Shown: positions 1 to 7,785 of the stretch, in pieces
Layout: every line of letters starts with the position of its first letter
Position numbering within the stretch: the first letter of the stretch is position 1
From: Candidatus Gastranaerophilales bacterium
GTDB lineage: Bacteria; Cyanobacteriota; Vampirovibrionia; Gastranaerophilales; Gastranaerophilaceae
Direction: 5' to 3'
NCBI GenBank assembly: GCA_017402995.1
Contig: JAFQOV010000025.1
Span: 91,669-155,668 of the forward strand
Length of the DNA stretch: 64,000 nt
Translations under genes and position numbers: made by a program
The notes under the pieces: model-generated
Databases searched by the model: none
The model's input: the letters and a program-made list of their open reading frames with translations, nothing else
What the model was told of the DNA's origin: nothing

Positions 1-72
1 TGTGCTTCTATCTGGGATATCGTCTGTTTTTGTTATTGTATAGATAAAATCATATAGTGTTTTAAAATCCAT
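1..72 (-). CDS. 5' end of an unidentified gene, cut by the window edge
   Basis: An ATG at 70-72 (minus strand) directly follows the TAG stop of the TPR gene upstream. It opens a frame of 24 codons that runs off the window without a stop (begins MDFKTLYDFIYT). Abutting the preceding stop suggests translational coupling in one operon. The fragment is too short to assign a family. Confidence 0.5.
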   Translation of the reverse strand, partial: MDFKTLYDFIYTITKTDDIPDRST

Positions 73-1131
73 CTAAGCGCCTTCTCCCACGAAAATCTCC
101 CTGTTTGAACATTGACTAAAGCTTTTGATTAAATCTTCGTCTTCAAACTCGTCTAAAATTAATTTTCCTGCTTTATATTTCATTAAGCTATTTTTTTCAT
201 CTGCCTCTCTAAGTTTTTTGAAATATTCAGTATTATCTGATGCAGAGATTTTTTGATTAACTTGGGTTAAAACGTCGTAAATATATTTATGTTTTGTTGT
301 ATCTGCTTTTGAATCTAAAATTAAACCTGCTTTTTTAAATTCTGAAGCAGCACCTGTATAATTTTTCATGTCCATCAATAAAACTGCCAAGTTGAAATGT
401 GCTTCATATTCCATTGGCTCAATTTCCATGGCTTTGCAATAGTAATATCCTGCTTGGTGCTGGTTTTTTAAAAGTTGATTAATCAAAGCAAGATTATAGT
501 TTGCATTGTAATTGTTCAAGGTTTCAAGCGCTTTTTTATATGAATCATCTGCTTTTTGAAGATATTTCTTTCTTTCAGCACGATTTAAACCTGCAAGCAA
601 AGATTTTGTGCGATATGCAAGCCCCATATTATAAAAAGCTACGCCACGATTATGATTATATGATTTTTTGTTATCTACCAAAAATGGAATTTTGATGAAT
701 TTAGGTTTTGTTTCTGTAACCTTTTCGTATTCTCTTATTGCTTCATCTGTTTTATATGTTTCAGTCAAAATTATTGCATAATTAATTCTTGCAACTTCGT
801 AATCTGGCTTGATTGCAAGAGCTTTTTTATAGTTTAATAATGCAGAATAATAATCTTCATATGCAACATAAATATTTGCAAGGTTATACATTGCACGATA
901 ATGTTTTGGGTGGAGCTTTATGGCATATTCGTAATAGTTAATTGCTTCTTGAAGATTATGATTTTTATATTCCTTATCACCACGATAAACCCAATAATAA
1001 CCTTTCATGTGGCTATATTGTCGCTTATAGAAATCAAAAAAGAAAAAAACAGAGGCGCCGAAAATCAAGATAAGCAACAAACTTACCACTTTAGCAACTG
1101 TTGATTGAAATATCTTTTTTAATTTATACAT
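73..1131 (-). CDS. Membrane-anchored TPR protein
   Basis: This 352-residue protein has one N-terminal hydrophobic segment (about residues 14-33) after a basic start, then tetratricopeptide repeats. Clear repeats lie at about 45-145 and 200-270, with the usual A..Y..A/P spacing (for example AINYYEYAIKLHPKHYRAMY). The likely topology is a single membrane anchor with the helical repeats in one soluble compartment, acting as a protein-interaction scaffold. No catalytic motif is visible. It lies 132 bp downstream of another TPR gene on the same strand, with a repeat element between them, and its stop touches the start of the next gene. The binding partner cannot be inferred. Confidence 0.8.
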   Translation of the reverse strand: MYKLKKIFQSTVAKVVSLLLILIFGASVFFFFDFYKRQYSHMKGYYWVYRGDKEYKNHNLQEAINYYEYAIKLHPKHYRAMYNLANIYVAYEDYYSALLNYKKALAIKPDYEVARINYAIILTETYKTDEAIREYEKVTETKPKFIKIPFLVDNKKSYNHNRGVAFYNMGLAYRTKSLLAGLNRAERKKYLQKADDSYKKALETLNNYNANYNLALINQLLKNQHQAGYYYCKAMEIEPMEYEAHFNLAVLLMDMKNYTGAASEFKKAGLILDSKADTTKHKYIYDVLTQVNQKISASDNTEYFKKLREADEKNSLMKYKAGKLILDEFEDEDLIKSFSQCSNREIFVGEGA

Positions 1132-1193
1132 ATTTTCTGGTATTTATTTGGCCTTACTTCGCTTTGCCGACTTAGCACCGGCTTGCGCCTTTT

Positions 1194-1263
1194 GCTCCTG
1201 TGGGTATTTCGGCTTTGTTCGGCTAAGTCGCCTCGCAACCTCAATTATCCTACGTCGCTATCG
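1194..1263 (-). repeat. Dispersed intergenic repeat, copy 1
   Basis: On the plus strand it begins gctcctgtgggtatttcgg and ends attatcctacgtcgctatcg, the same ends as the copies near 4.8, 5.9, 6.1 and 48.2 kb. The central part is closest to the 6116 copy. It fills the gap between the two TPR genes and ends at the stop of the upstream gene. A second module (gccgacttagcaccggcttg, about 1167-1186) lies beside it and recurs in diverged form near 4937-4960. Confidence 0.8.
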
Positions 1264-2883
1264 TTATGCTTCAAACAGTTTATAAAGTCTATTTTCAATC
1301 AATGCAGAGTCCATCTCTTCTTTAACTTTATTAATGTTTAAAGCTTTTTGATATTGTTTTGCTGCTTGAATTTTTTCGCCCAATCCTTCGTGTGCTCTTG
1401 CAAGATTAAAATGCGCCAAAACATATTCAGGACTGATTTCAACAGCAGTTTTGAAATATTCCATTGCTCTTGGCAAATCGCCAAGACCGTCCATGAAAAC
1501 TACTCCAAGATTATTATATGCTATATCGTATGTTGAGTCTAGCTCTAGCGCTTTTGAATAGAAAATAATCGCCTTTTCAATGTAATCTTTTTCCCAATAT
1601 GCCATTGCTAAACGAGAATAGATTTTTGGATTTTCACTATCATCTTTAAGCGCATATTCATAATATTCAATCGCTTTGTCTAAATCTTCAGTATCATAAT
1701 AGATATCTGCAATTGCTTCGTGGATTTGTGATTTATTTTTTGTTAAAAGCAAGCTATTTTGAAGCATTGAAATTGCAGCTTCAGAATTACCTTTAACTTG
1801 GTGATAAATTGCTGCTAAAGCTTGCGCTACAATAGCAGACCATTCGTTATTTGGATTTGCCTCAAGCGCTTTTTGATATAATTCAATAGCAGAATCGTAC
1901 TGTTCAAGTTGAACATAAGCATAAGCAAGCGAATTTTGATAATATGGGTTGTTTTCTTCATATTTCATTGCAAGCTTAAATGCACTTAAAGCGTTAATTT
2001 TTTCATCTTTTTTAAGATACAAATGACCAAGTTCATAATAACATTTTGACAATTCAGGATATTTATTTGCCAAAATTGTATAGTAATCAACAAGCTCGTT
2101 AATCTTGTCGCTTTGATATTTTTCTAAATATTCAATAGCGTTAACAATTTTAATTGGGTCGTTATTTGATAAAATTACAACATTATTTAAACAATCAAGC
2201 GCGATATCATGGCGATTTTTCTTGATTGCAATACGCGCCATGCGTTCGTATAAAACAATTGATTTTTTAGAGTTATCAACTGCACTCAAATAAAGGTTAT
2301 AGGCTTTCTTTTCAGAATTAATTTTTTCAAAGAATTTGCCAACAGTTCTATGGCGAACAAAGTTGATATCGTCTGCAATATTGTGAGCTAAAAGTTTCAA
2401 ACTTGTTTTGTCAAACAAGCTCATCAATGCGCCTGTAAAACCGTAATATAGCGCATTTGAGATGTCACTAATTGAATTTTTTGAAACTTGATTTTTGATT
2501 TTTTCAAGCATTGTCAAAGCCAAAACAAGTCTTGTTCTGGAAATTGCTGGCTTTAATTTAATAGCTTCTTTAAATTCTGCTTCTGCTGCGTCAAACTCTT
2601 GATTTAAAGAAAGAAAATATCCCAAATACATATGCGCATTTGCGTCATTTGGCGCTACATTAACCGCTTTTTTACATTGTTCAATAGCACTCTCAAGTCC
2701 AATTTGACCATTTTTGTGCAAAAGTGTGGCAAGGTGATAATATGCGCTTGTGACTTGCGGATTTTCCTTAATTGTTTCAATATAACAATTAATTGCAGTC
2801 GTCAAATCTTCATTAGTAGGCTTCAAAAGATATCTTTGATGTGCCTCTGTTGCCATTTCAAGCGTATTTTGAGCATTAGTCAT
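1264..2883 (-). CDS. TPR-repeat protein, soluble
   Basis: This protein of about 539 residues consists almost wholly of TPR units from N to C terminus (typical helices: AIELYQKALEANPNNEWSA, AIIFYSKALELDSTYDIAY, AMEYFKTAVEISPEYVLAH). A less regular stretch lies in the first half. There is no signal peptide or membrane segment, so it is probably a cytoplasmic scaffold. The open frame extends upstream to 2964, but the ATG at 2881-2883 (MTNAQNTLEM) begins the TPR-like sequence; the extension is Cys-rich and overlaps the predicted promoter. Function beyond protein binding is unknown. Confidence 0.8.
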   Translation of the reverse strand: MTNAQNTLEMATEAHQRYLLKPTNEDLTTAINCYIETIKENPQVTSAYYHLATLLHKNGQIGLESAIEQCKKAVNVAPNDANAHMYLGYFLSLNQEFDAAEAEFKEAIKLKPAISRTRLVLALTMLEKIKNQVSKNSISDISNALYYGFTGALMSLFDKTSLKLLAHNIADDINFVRHRTVGKFFEKINSEKKAYNLYLSAVDNSKKSIVLYERMARIAIKKNRHDIALDCLNNVVILSNNDPIKIVNAIEYLEKYQSDKINELVDYYTILANKYPELSKCYYELGHLYLKKDEKINALSAFKLAMKYEENNPYYQNSLAYAYVQLEQYDSAIELYQKALEANPNNEWSAIVAQALAAIYHQVKGNSEAAISMLQNSLLLTKNKSQIHEAIADIYYDTEDLDKAIEYYEYALKDDSENPKIYSRLAMAYWEKDYIEKAIIFYSKALELDSTYDIAYNNLGVVFMDGLGDLPRAMEYFKTAVEISPEYVLAHFNLARAHEGLGEKIQAAKQYQKALNINKVKEEMDSALIENRLYKLFEA

Positions 2884-2935
2884 AGTTGTAACGTCTTTTC
2901 TATTTGGGGAAATCTCTCTACATAAAATAAGTTCA

Positions 2936-2964
2936 ATACTACATAAACTATCGATTTTACACAA
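2936..2964 (-). promoter_or_regulatory. Predicted sigma70 promoter for the TPR gene
   Basis: On the minus strand TTGTGT (2959-2964) is followed after 17 nt by TAGTAT (2936-2941), about 52 nt before the chosen ATG. It fits the -35/-10 consensus moderately and supports the downstream start at 2883. Confidence 0.3.
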
Positions 2965-3036
2965 TTATGCTTGAATTGATAACACTTTAAATCATCTATA
3001 CGTATGAAATACGAAAGTCGAGACAAGCTATAGGTA

Positions 3037-3417
3037 TTATTTCCTAAACACCCAAAACTTCAAAATCACAAACGAAGTCAAAGCAACAGGGAAAATTAAA
3101 ATTGCTTGAGCAAAATATTCATTTACATATTTAATTAAAAAATTTAATAAAATGCTATTTAAGAAAAAAGTAAAAACATAACTCAAAACAAATTTAAAAA
3201 GCAAACGATTGTCATTGTTTTTAAAAACAATACTTCCAGTCGTTTTAAAATTCCACAAAACCCCAAAAATATATTGAAAAAATAGCGCCAAATTTGCAAC
3301 CAAGCCAATAGCAACAAAAAAGGCATACAAAACATAGGAAACGAAGGTATTTAACAAGCCAACAAAAATGAATTTAAAAAATTTCTCATCAAATTTTGAA
3401 AAAATTCCAAAAAACAT
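3037..3417 (-). CDS. GtrA-like small membrane protein
   Basis: From the ATG at 3417 this is a 126-residue protein with four hydrophobic segments and the GtrA family pattern (FIFVGLLNTFVSYVLYAFF near the start, WNFKTTGSIVFK in the middle loop, LKFWVFRK at the end). GtrA-like proteins are thought to move lipid-linked sugars across the membrane or assist glycosyltransferases. The open frame continues upstream to 3546, into rplA. That extension crosses a strong hairpin after rplA and would be an unusual basic leader, so the shorter start matches the family length better, though no clear ribosome binding site precedes it. No glycosyltransferase lies next to it. Confidence 0.65.
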   Translation of the reverse strand: MFFGIFSKFDEKFFKFIFVGLLNTFVSYVLYAFFVAIGLVANLALFFQYIFGVLWNFKTTGSIVFKNNDNRLLFKFVLSYVFTFFLNSILLNFLIKYVNEYFAQAILIFPVALTSFVILKFWVFRK

Positions 3418-3446
3418 TTTTTTATGAATATAGTGAAAAACACAAG

Positions 3447-3483
3447 AAAGCACAGCCCTAAATTTCTTATAGGCTGTGCTTTC
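3447..3483 (-). terminator. Hairpin terminator after rplA
   Basis: A 12-bp perfect stem (GAAAGCACAGCC with its complement) with a 13-nt loop lies 20 bp past the rplA stop. A moderately U-rich stretch follows on the minus strand. It probably ends the ribosomal-protein transcript, with some read-through into the GtrA-like gene possible. Confidence 0.65.
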
Positions 3484-3502
3484 AGTAATTTTATTATAAA
3501 AA

Positions 3503-4228
3503 TTAGCCAACATATTCTTTAACTTCAGCAGGTGTGTTTTTAGCATCTAATTTGATACCAGGACCCATTGTAGTTGAAAGATATACTGATTTTAGATATG
3601 TACCTTTTGCTGCAGATGGTTTTGCTTTAATAACAGCGTCAGCCAATGTAGCAAAGTTTTTCATTAAATCATCTGTTGAGAATTTCATTTTGCCAAGAGG
3701 AACGTGAATCATGCCTTGTTTGTCAGCACGGAATTCAACTTTACCAGCTTTAGCATCTTTAACTGCACGAGCTACGTCAGTTGTAACTGTACCTGTTTTT
3801 GGGTTTGGCATTAAGCCTTTTGGACCAAGTACTCTACCTAATTTACCTAATTTAGGCATCATATCAGGTGTTGCAATTAAAGTATCAAATTCAAACCAAC
3901 CGTCAGAAATTTTATCGATAATTTCTTCTGAACCAGCTTCTTCTGCGCCTGCTTCTTTTGCCGCAGCAACTAAGTCAGCTTTTGCAATAACACAAACTCT
4001 AACTTCTTTACCAAGACCAGCAGGTAAAACTGTTGTTGATCTGATTTGTTGGTCAGCATGTTTTACATCAATACCAAGACGCATATGGCATTCTAAAGTT
4101 TCATCAAATTTAGAAGTTGCTTGCGCGATTTCTTGAAGTTTTTTAATTGCTTCAACAGCTGATGTTGGTTGAGCAAAATCTGCCAACATTTCGTTTATTT
4201 TCTTTTGTTTTTTGGTTAATTTAGCCAT
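3503..4228 (-). CDS. rplA: 50S ribosomal protein L1
   Basis: L1 builds the mobile L1 stalk of the large ribosomal subunit and often represses its own mRNA. The 241-residue length is normal. The family signature is present ([20 protein letters not shown], about 125-145), followed by the conserved segment [18 protein letters not shown]. It is the last gene of the rpmG-tRNA-secE-nusG-rplK-rplA cluster, 53 bp after rplK. AAAAGGAG lies just before the ATG. A hairpin terminator follows. Confidence 0.98.
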   Translation of the reverse strand: MAKLTKKQKKINEMLADFAQPTSAVEAIKKLQEIAQATSKFDETLECHMRLGIDVKHADQQIRSTTVLPAGLGKEVRVCVIAKADLVAAAKEAGAEEAGSEEIIDKISDGWFEFDTLIATPDMMPKLGKLGRVLGPKGLMPNPKTGTVTTDVARAVKDAKAGKVEFRADKQGMIHVPLGKMKFSTDDLMKNFATLADAVIKAKPSAAKGTYLKSVYLSTTMGPGIKLDAKNTPAEVKEYVG

Positions 4229-4281
4229 TTTTTTCTCCTTTTGTGGTAATTAACGACAACCTTTAAGTTGTCTCCCATCTA

Positions 4282-4719
4282 CTATTGTGCAACTGTTACG
4301 CCCATTGATCTTGCAGTACCTTTAATCATTTCTACTGCAGCTTCTAATGATGTAGCGTTTAAGTCGTCCATTTTAATTTTTGCGATTTTTTCAAGTTGTT
4401 CTTGAGTTAATTGAGCAACTTTGTTTTTATTAGGAACAGCAGAACCTTTTGGAAGATTCAATTCTTTCTTAATTAAAACAGCAGCTGGAGGTGATTTGAT
4501 AACGAAGTCAAAACTTCTGTCTTCGTATACATCAATTACAACAGGAATGATGTAACCAGCTTGTGATGCAGTTCTGTCATTGAACTGTTTGCAAAAATCC
4601 ATGATATTAACACCTTTTTGACCCAATGCTGGACCAACTGGTGGAGATGGATTTGCTTTTCCGGCTTCAATTTGCAATTTGATTTTGCCGGTAACTTTTT
4701 TGTTTGATTTTGGTGCCAT
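4282..4719 (-). CDS. rplK: 50S ribosomal protein L11
   Basis: L11 belongs to the GTPase-associated centre of the large subunit. The protein has 145 residues with the diagnostic N-terminal segment ([20 protein letters not shown], about 24-43) and a C-terminal RNA-binding domain ending [10 protein letters not shown]. It precedes rplA and follows nusG. The gap to nusG is unusually long (244 bp) for this operon and holds repeat sequence. AAAGGAG lies just upstream of the ATG. Confidence 0.98.
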   Translation of the reverse strand: MAPKSNKKVTGKIKLQIEAGKANPSPPVGPALGQKGVNIMDFCKQFNDRTASQAGYIIPVVIDVYEDRSFDFVIKSPPAAVLIKKELNLPKGSAVPNKNKVAQLTQEQLEKIAKIKMDDLNATSLEAAVEMIKGTARSMGVTVAQ

Positions 4720-4828
4720 TTTATTCTCCTTTCGTGGTAATTACGGATTTATATCCTTCCACTATTTGCACTTTATCTTTTCTATGTACCTTTTGGCTTT
4801 TGCCTTTTTTGAAAACGCTGTACCTTTG

Positions 4829-4906
4829 GCTCGTGTGGGTATCTCGCTAAAGCTCACTTTTGCTATCGCTGGCGTTCGCTCGCTCGATTATCCTACCTCG
4901 CCATCG
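4829..4906 (-). repeat. Dispersed intergenic repeat, copy 2
   Basis: This copy starts gctcgtgtgggtatctcgct and ends attatcctacctcgccatcg on the plus strand, a slightly diverged version of the family ends. The centre differs from other copies and is rich in gctcgctcg. It sits between nusG and rplK. A related module (tttgccgatttacgcaccgg, about 4938-4957) follows, matching one beside copy 1. Confidence 0.75.
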
Positions 4907-4963
4907 TAATGCTCAATCGCCAAAACTTGTCGTTTTGCCGATTTACGCACCGGCTCACGCTTT

Positions 4964-5593
4964 CTATACTTTTTGTATTTGTTTGTATTCAAGTTCAACC
5001 GGTGTCTCACGACCAAATATAGACACCATTGCTCTTAATTTTGATTTATCAGGATAAACTTCTGTAATATCCCCAATGAATTCAGCAAACGGACCAGAAA
5101 TGATACGAACTTTGTCGCCAACTTTAACGTCAAGTTCGATTTTAGTAACTGTTTGTTGACCTCTGTGAATAATCTTTTTAATTTCAGAATCTTTAGCAGG
5201 AATTGGTTTTTTAGCAGTTCCAACAAATTTTGTAACCCCTGCAGTATGACGAACTACATACCAAGAATCGTCGTCCATAATCATTTCAACAAGAACATAT
5301 CCAGGGAAGATTTTTTCTTCTTTTTTAGTCTTTTTACCTGAACGAACTTGAGTAATGGTTTTTTGAGGAACTTCAATTCTAAAGATTTTTTCACCCATGT
5401 TCATATATTCAATACGTTTTTCAAGGTTAACTTTAACTTTGTTTTCGTAGCCAGAATATGTATGAACAACATACCATCTTTTCTTTGGAGCTTTTTCAAC
5501 ATTGTGAGTTGGCTCTTTGCTGATGTAGATATTTTCTTCAACAGCTTGTTCGTTTAATTCTTGTTCTTGAATTTCGTTTTCTTTTTCTGCCAT
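4964..5593 (-). CDS. nusG: Transcription termination/antitermination factor NusG
   Basis: NusG binds RNA polymerase and couples it to Rho or the ribosome. The 209-residue protein has an acidic N-terminal extension of about 35 residues, then the NGN domain (KRWYVVHTYSGYENKVKVNL onward) and a C-terminal KOW domain (GDKVRIISGPFAEFIGDI). It follows secE by 10 bp, the usual order. AAAGGTTG lies upstream of the ATG. The N-terminal extension is longer than in Escherichia coli NusG (181 residues), a common variation. Confidence 0.97.
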   Translation of the reverse strand: MAEKENEIQEQELNEQAVEENIYISKEPTHNVEKAPKKRWYVVHTYSGYENKVKVNLEKRIEYMNMGEKIFRIEVPQKTITQVRSGKKTKKEEKIFPGYVLVEMIMDDDSWYVVRHTAGVTKFVGTAKKPIPAKDSEIKKIIHRGQQTVTKIELDVKVGDKVRIISGPFAEFIGDITEVYPDKSKLRAMVSIFGRETPVELEYKQIQKV

Positions 5594-5603
5594 TTTTCAA
5601 CCT

Positions 5604-5819
5604 TTACTTAATTAGCCCCAACAGAGCTTTAAAAATTATATCCATAAAATAAACAACTAAAGTAAAAAATGTGACAACCAATAAAACAATTCCGCACTCA
5701 GCGATAATTTGTTTTTTAGTAGGCCAAGAAACCTTAGACCACTCAGTTTTCACACCTTTAAAATATGTCACCATATCTTCTTTAAAAGTATTTTTTTGTG
5801 AGTTTTTTTCCGCTGTCAT
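5604..5819 (-). CDS. secE: Preprotein translocase subunit SecE
   Basis: SecE clamps SecY in the Sec translocon. From the ATG at 5819 it has 71 residues, with the conserved segment VKTEWSKVSWPTKKQI before a single C-terminal membrane helix (about 42-65). This is the short, one-helix form common outside the enterobacteria. An upstream in-frame start at 5852 would add 11 residues, but the internal ATG has an AAGAAAG motif at a suitable distance. Its position between tRNA-Trp and nusG confirms the assignment. Confidence 0.95.
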   Translation of the reverse strand: MTAEKNSQKNTFKEDMVTYFKGVKTEWSKVSWPTKKQIIAECGIVLLVVTFFTLVVYFMDIIFKALLGLIK

Positions 5820-5867
5820 TTTTTTACTTTCTTTGCCGTTTTGGCTTAACACATTTTGTGGTATTTG

Positions 5868-5938
5868 GCTCCTGTTGGTATCTCGCTTGTTTTCGCTTTG
5901 CTATCGCACTCGCTCAAAAGCTCGATATCCTACGTCAC
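5868..5938 (-). repeat. Dispersed intergenic repeat, copy 3
   Basis: On the plus strand it runs from gctcctgttggtatctcgct to gatatcctacgtcacc. Its centre is nearly identical to that of the 48.2 kb copy (ttgttttcgctttgctatcg). It lies between the tRNA-Trp gene and secE, so it is transcribed as part of the secE leader. Confidence 0.8.
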
Positions 5939-6004
5939 CTGTCAATTGTTCCGCATAAACAAAATTCGACATTTTGTTTATGTTTCACTCTGTTTTATTT
6001 AATT

Positions 6005-6077
6005 CGCGCCCTGAAGGACTCGAACCCTCGACATCCGGTTTTGGAGACCGACGTTCTACCAACTGAACTAAGGACGC
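6005..6077 (-). tRNA. trnW: tRNA-Trp (anticodon CCA)
   Basis: On the minus strand a full cloverleaf can be drawn. The acceptor stem GCGTCCT pairs with AGGGCGC (one G-U). The D arm contains AGTTGGTA, the anticodon loop is CTCCAAA with anticodon CCA, and the T arm has GAGGG-TTCGAGT-CCTTC. The discriminator base is G, as expected for bacterial tRNA-Trp. CCA is not encoded. Its place between rpmG and secE is the widely conserved arrangement. Confidence 0.96.
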
Positions 6078-6115
6078 AAATTTAATATTAAATTTTCAAT
6101 TGTACAAATCGTTTT

Positions 6116-6185
6116 GCTCCTGTGGGTATTTCGGCTTTGTTCAGCTAAGTCGCCTCACAGCCTCAATTATCCTACGTCGCAATCG
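6116..6185 (-). repeat. Dispersed intergenic repeat, copy 4
   Basis: It starts gctcctgtgggtatttcggc and ends attatcctacgtcgcaatcg on the plus strand. It matches copy 1 along almost its whole length with a few substitutions (for example ttcggct versus ttcagct). It lies between rpmG and tRNA-Trp. Confidence 0.8.
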
Positions 6186-6237
6186 TACAGCTCCAGCGCT
6201 TTGCTCGACGCAAATCGCTTGGGAGCCTCAGCTACCG

Positions 6238-6405
6238 CTATTTTGTTTCTTTGTGGTTAGTATGTTTTTTACAAGTTGGACAATATTTTTTAAGTTCCAT
6301 TCTTTCTTTGTGAACTTTTTTGTTTTTAGTTGTAGTGTAATTTCTTTCTTTGCAATCTTCGCAAGCAAGAACTACCATTTTGTCTAATTTACCTTTAATT
6401 CCCAT
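6238..6405 (-). CDS. rpmG: 50S ribosomal protein L33
   Basis: This small large-subunit protein has 55 residues from the ATG at 6405 ([18 protein letters not shown]). It has two Cys-x-x-Cys pairs (CEDC and CPTC), so it is the zinc-binding form, and the conserved NYTTTKNKK segment. AGAAAGG lies about 8 nt before the ATG. The longer frame would start at a GTG further upstream and has no family support. It heads the rpmG-tRNA-Trp-secE-nusG-rplK-rplA cluster. Confidence 0.95.
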   Translation of the reverse strand: MGIKGKLDKMVVLACEDCKERNYTTTKNKKVHKERMELKKYCPTCKKHTNHKETK

Positions 6406-6566
6406 TTTATCTGCCTTTCTTGGGGTTAAAAATCTTATTTCTTTCCTTATTAAGAGAATGTCCACGACATTTGGGACATTCTTTTAAATTCATTATAAAT
6501 ATATTCTATCAAGAACATATTTTTTTACAAATATTAATTTTTATATAATTTACAGTTTCTTAACAA

Positions 6567-7655
6567 TTACATTTCGTTTTCGTAATATGCCATGCCCATA
6601 GAACGAGCAAATTCTTCAGGACGTTGTGATTTCAAAATTGCATCTTTAACGTCAACTTTTTTCTGTTTAACAAGTTCTTTCAAGCACATATCAAGTGTTT
6701 GCATACCCATTCCGACACCTGTTTGAATTGCAGAATAAATTTGTGCTGTTTTTTGTTCACGAATCAAGTTTGCAATCGCTGGATTAACAAGCATGATTTC
6801 TTGGGCTAGTTGACGACCTTTTTTAATGCCATTTTCTTGCAATTTTGGCAATAAACATTGAGAAAATACTGCAACTAATGAAATTGAAAGTTGAAGTCTG
6901 ATTTGTTGTTGTTGCGCTTCTGGGAAAATATCAACAATACGGTCAATTGTTTGAGAAGCAGATGAGGTGTGCAATGTACCTAAAACTAAGTGACCAGTTT
7001 CAGCAGCTGTCAGCGCCAAGCGAGTGGTTTCCAAGTCACGCATTTCACCAACCAAGATAACATCTGGGTCTTCACGAAGAGCTGAGCGAAGCGCATTTGC
7101 AACAGATTTTGTATCTTGTCCCAATTCACGTTGGTGAATAATACATTTTTTATTTTGATGAATAAATTCAATAGGGTCTTCAATCGTAATAATATGTTCA
7201 GAACGAGATGAGTTAATATAGTCAATCATTGCAGCTAATGTTGTAGATTTACCAGAACCTGTTGGACCAGTAACCAAAACAAGCCCTCTTGGTCTTTGTG
7301 CAACTTTTTTCATAACCTCTGGCAAGCCTAAATCATCAAAATTTGGAGGAGTTGAATTAATCGCACGAAAAGCCGCAGCATATGAACCTTTATCACGATA
7401 AATATTTACCCTGAAACGACCAACGCCGTGCAACCCATAACCAAAGTCTAATTCCCAATTTTGTTCAAGTTCACGTCTTTGTTCGTTTGACAAAATAGGG
7501 AAAATAATTGTTTCAACGTCATCTGACGATAAAACAGGCAAATTTGTTCTGAATAATTTACCGTCTATTCTAAGTACTGGTGGTAAACCAGCGGAAATAT
7601 GAATATCGCTTGCATTTTTTGATATAGCTAATTCTAAAACTTCTTCGATTAACAT
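6567..7655 (-). CDS. pilT: Type IV pilus retraction ATPase PilT
   Basis: PilT is the hexameric ATPase that depolymerises type IV pili for twitching motility. The 362-residue protein has the N-terminal PAS-like region and the RecA core: Walker A GPTGSGKST (130-138), Asp box ITIEDPIEF (156 on), Walker B DVILVGEMRD, and the His box TGHLVLGTLHT. Length and motifs match PilT rather than the longer PilB. Pseudopilin genes occur near 35 kb, but other pilus assembly genes are not in the window. GGAG lies about 10 nt before the ATG. Confidence 0.95.
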   Translation of the reverse strand: MLIEEVLELAISKNASDIHISAGLPPVLRIDGKLFRTNLPVLSSDDVETIIFPILSNEQRRELEQNWELDFGYGLHGVGRFRVNIYRDKGSYAAAFRAINSTPPNFDDLGLPEVMKKVAQRPRGLVLVTGPTGSGKSTTLAAMIDYINSSRSEHIITIEDPIEFIHQNKKCIIHQRELGQDTKSVANALRSALREDPDVILVGEMRDLETTRLALTAAETGHLVLGTLHTSSASQTIDRIVDIFPEAQQQQIRLQLSISLVAVFSQCLLPKLQENGIKKGRQLAQEIMLVNPAIANLIREQKTAQIYSAIQTGVGMGMQTLDMCLKELVKQKKVDVKDAILKSQRPEEFARSMGMAYYENEM

Positions 7656-7747
7656 CTACAATAACTCCATCATTAATTTACATAAGATAGCATACTACAT
7701 TTTTAGATGTTTGATAATCAACAATTTAAACTATTTTCAAGAAAATA

Positions 7748-7785
7748 TTGTAAATATTTTGAAAATTAGGGTATAATACTTTTTA
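7748..7785 (+). promoter_or_regulatory. Promoter giving a probably leaderless mRNA (GGDEF gene)
   Basis: TTGTAA (7748-7753) and a perfect TATAAT (7772-7777) are 18 nt apart. Only 7 nt separate the -10 box from the ATG at 7785, so transcription should begin at or next to the start codon. No Shine-Dalgarno sequence fits in between. Confidence 0.6.

Noticed and set aside
501..695. Plus-strand frame of 64 codons inside the first TPR gene
   Set aside because: It lies within a well-supported TPR coding sequence on the other strand and has no ribosome binding site or recognisable motif.
3711..4136. 141-codon plus-strand frame opposite rplA
   Set aside because: rplA is certain. The frame is a shadow of ribosomal-protein codon bias and has no family features.
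5798..6085. 95-codon plus-strand frame across secE leader and tRNA-Trp
   Set aside because: It runs through a repeat element and a tRNA gene and cannot be coding.
1194..6185. Dispersed repeats considered as a CRISPR array or as insertion sequences
   Set aside because: Copies are far apart and not regularly spaced, there is no spacer pattern, no cas gene, no transposase and no terminal inverted repeat typical of an IS.
6453..6484. Hairpin AGAATGTCC/GGACATTCT between pilT and rpmG considered as a pilT terminator
   Set aside because: The stem is good, but no U-tract follows on the minus strand, so it was not listed as a terminator. It could be a structure in the rpmG leader.
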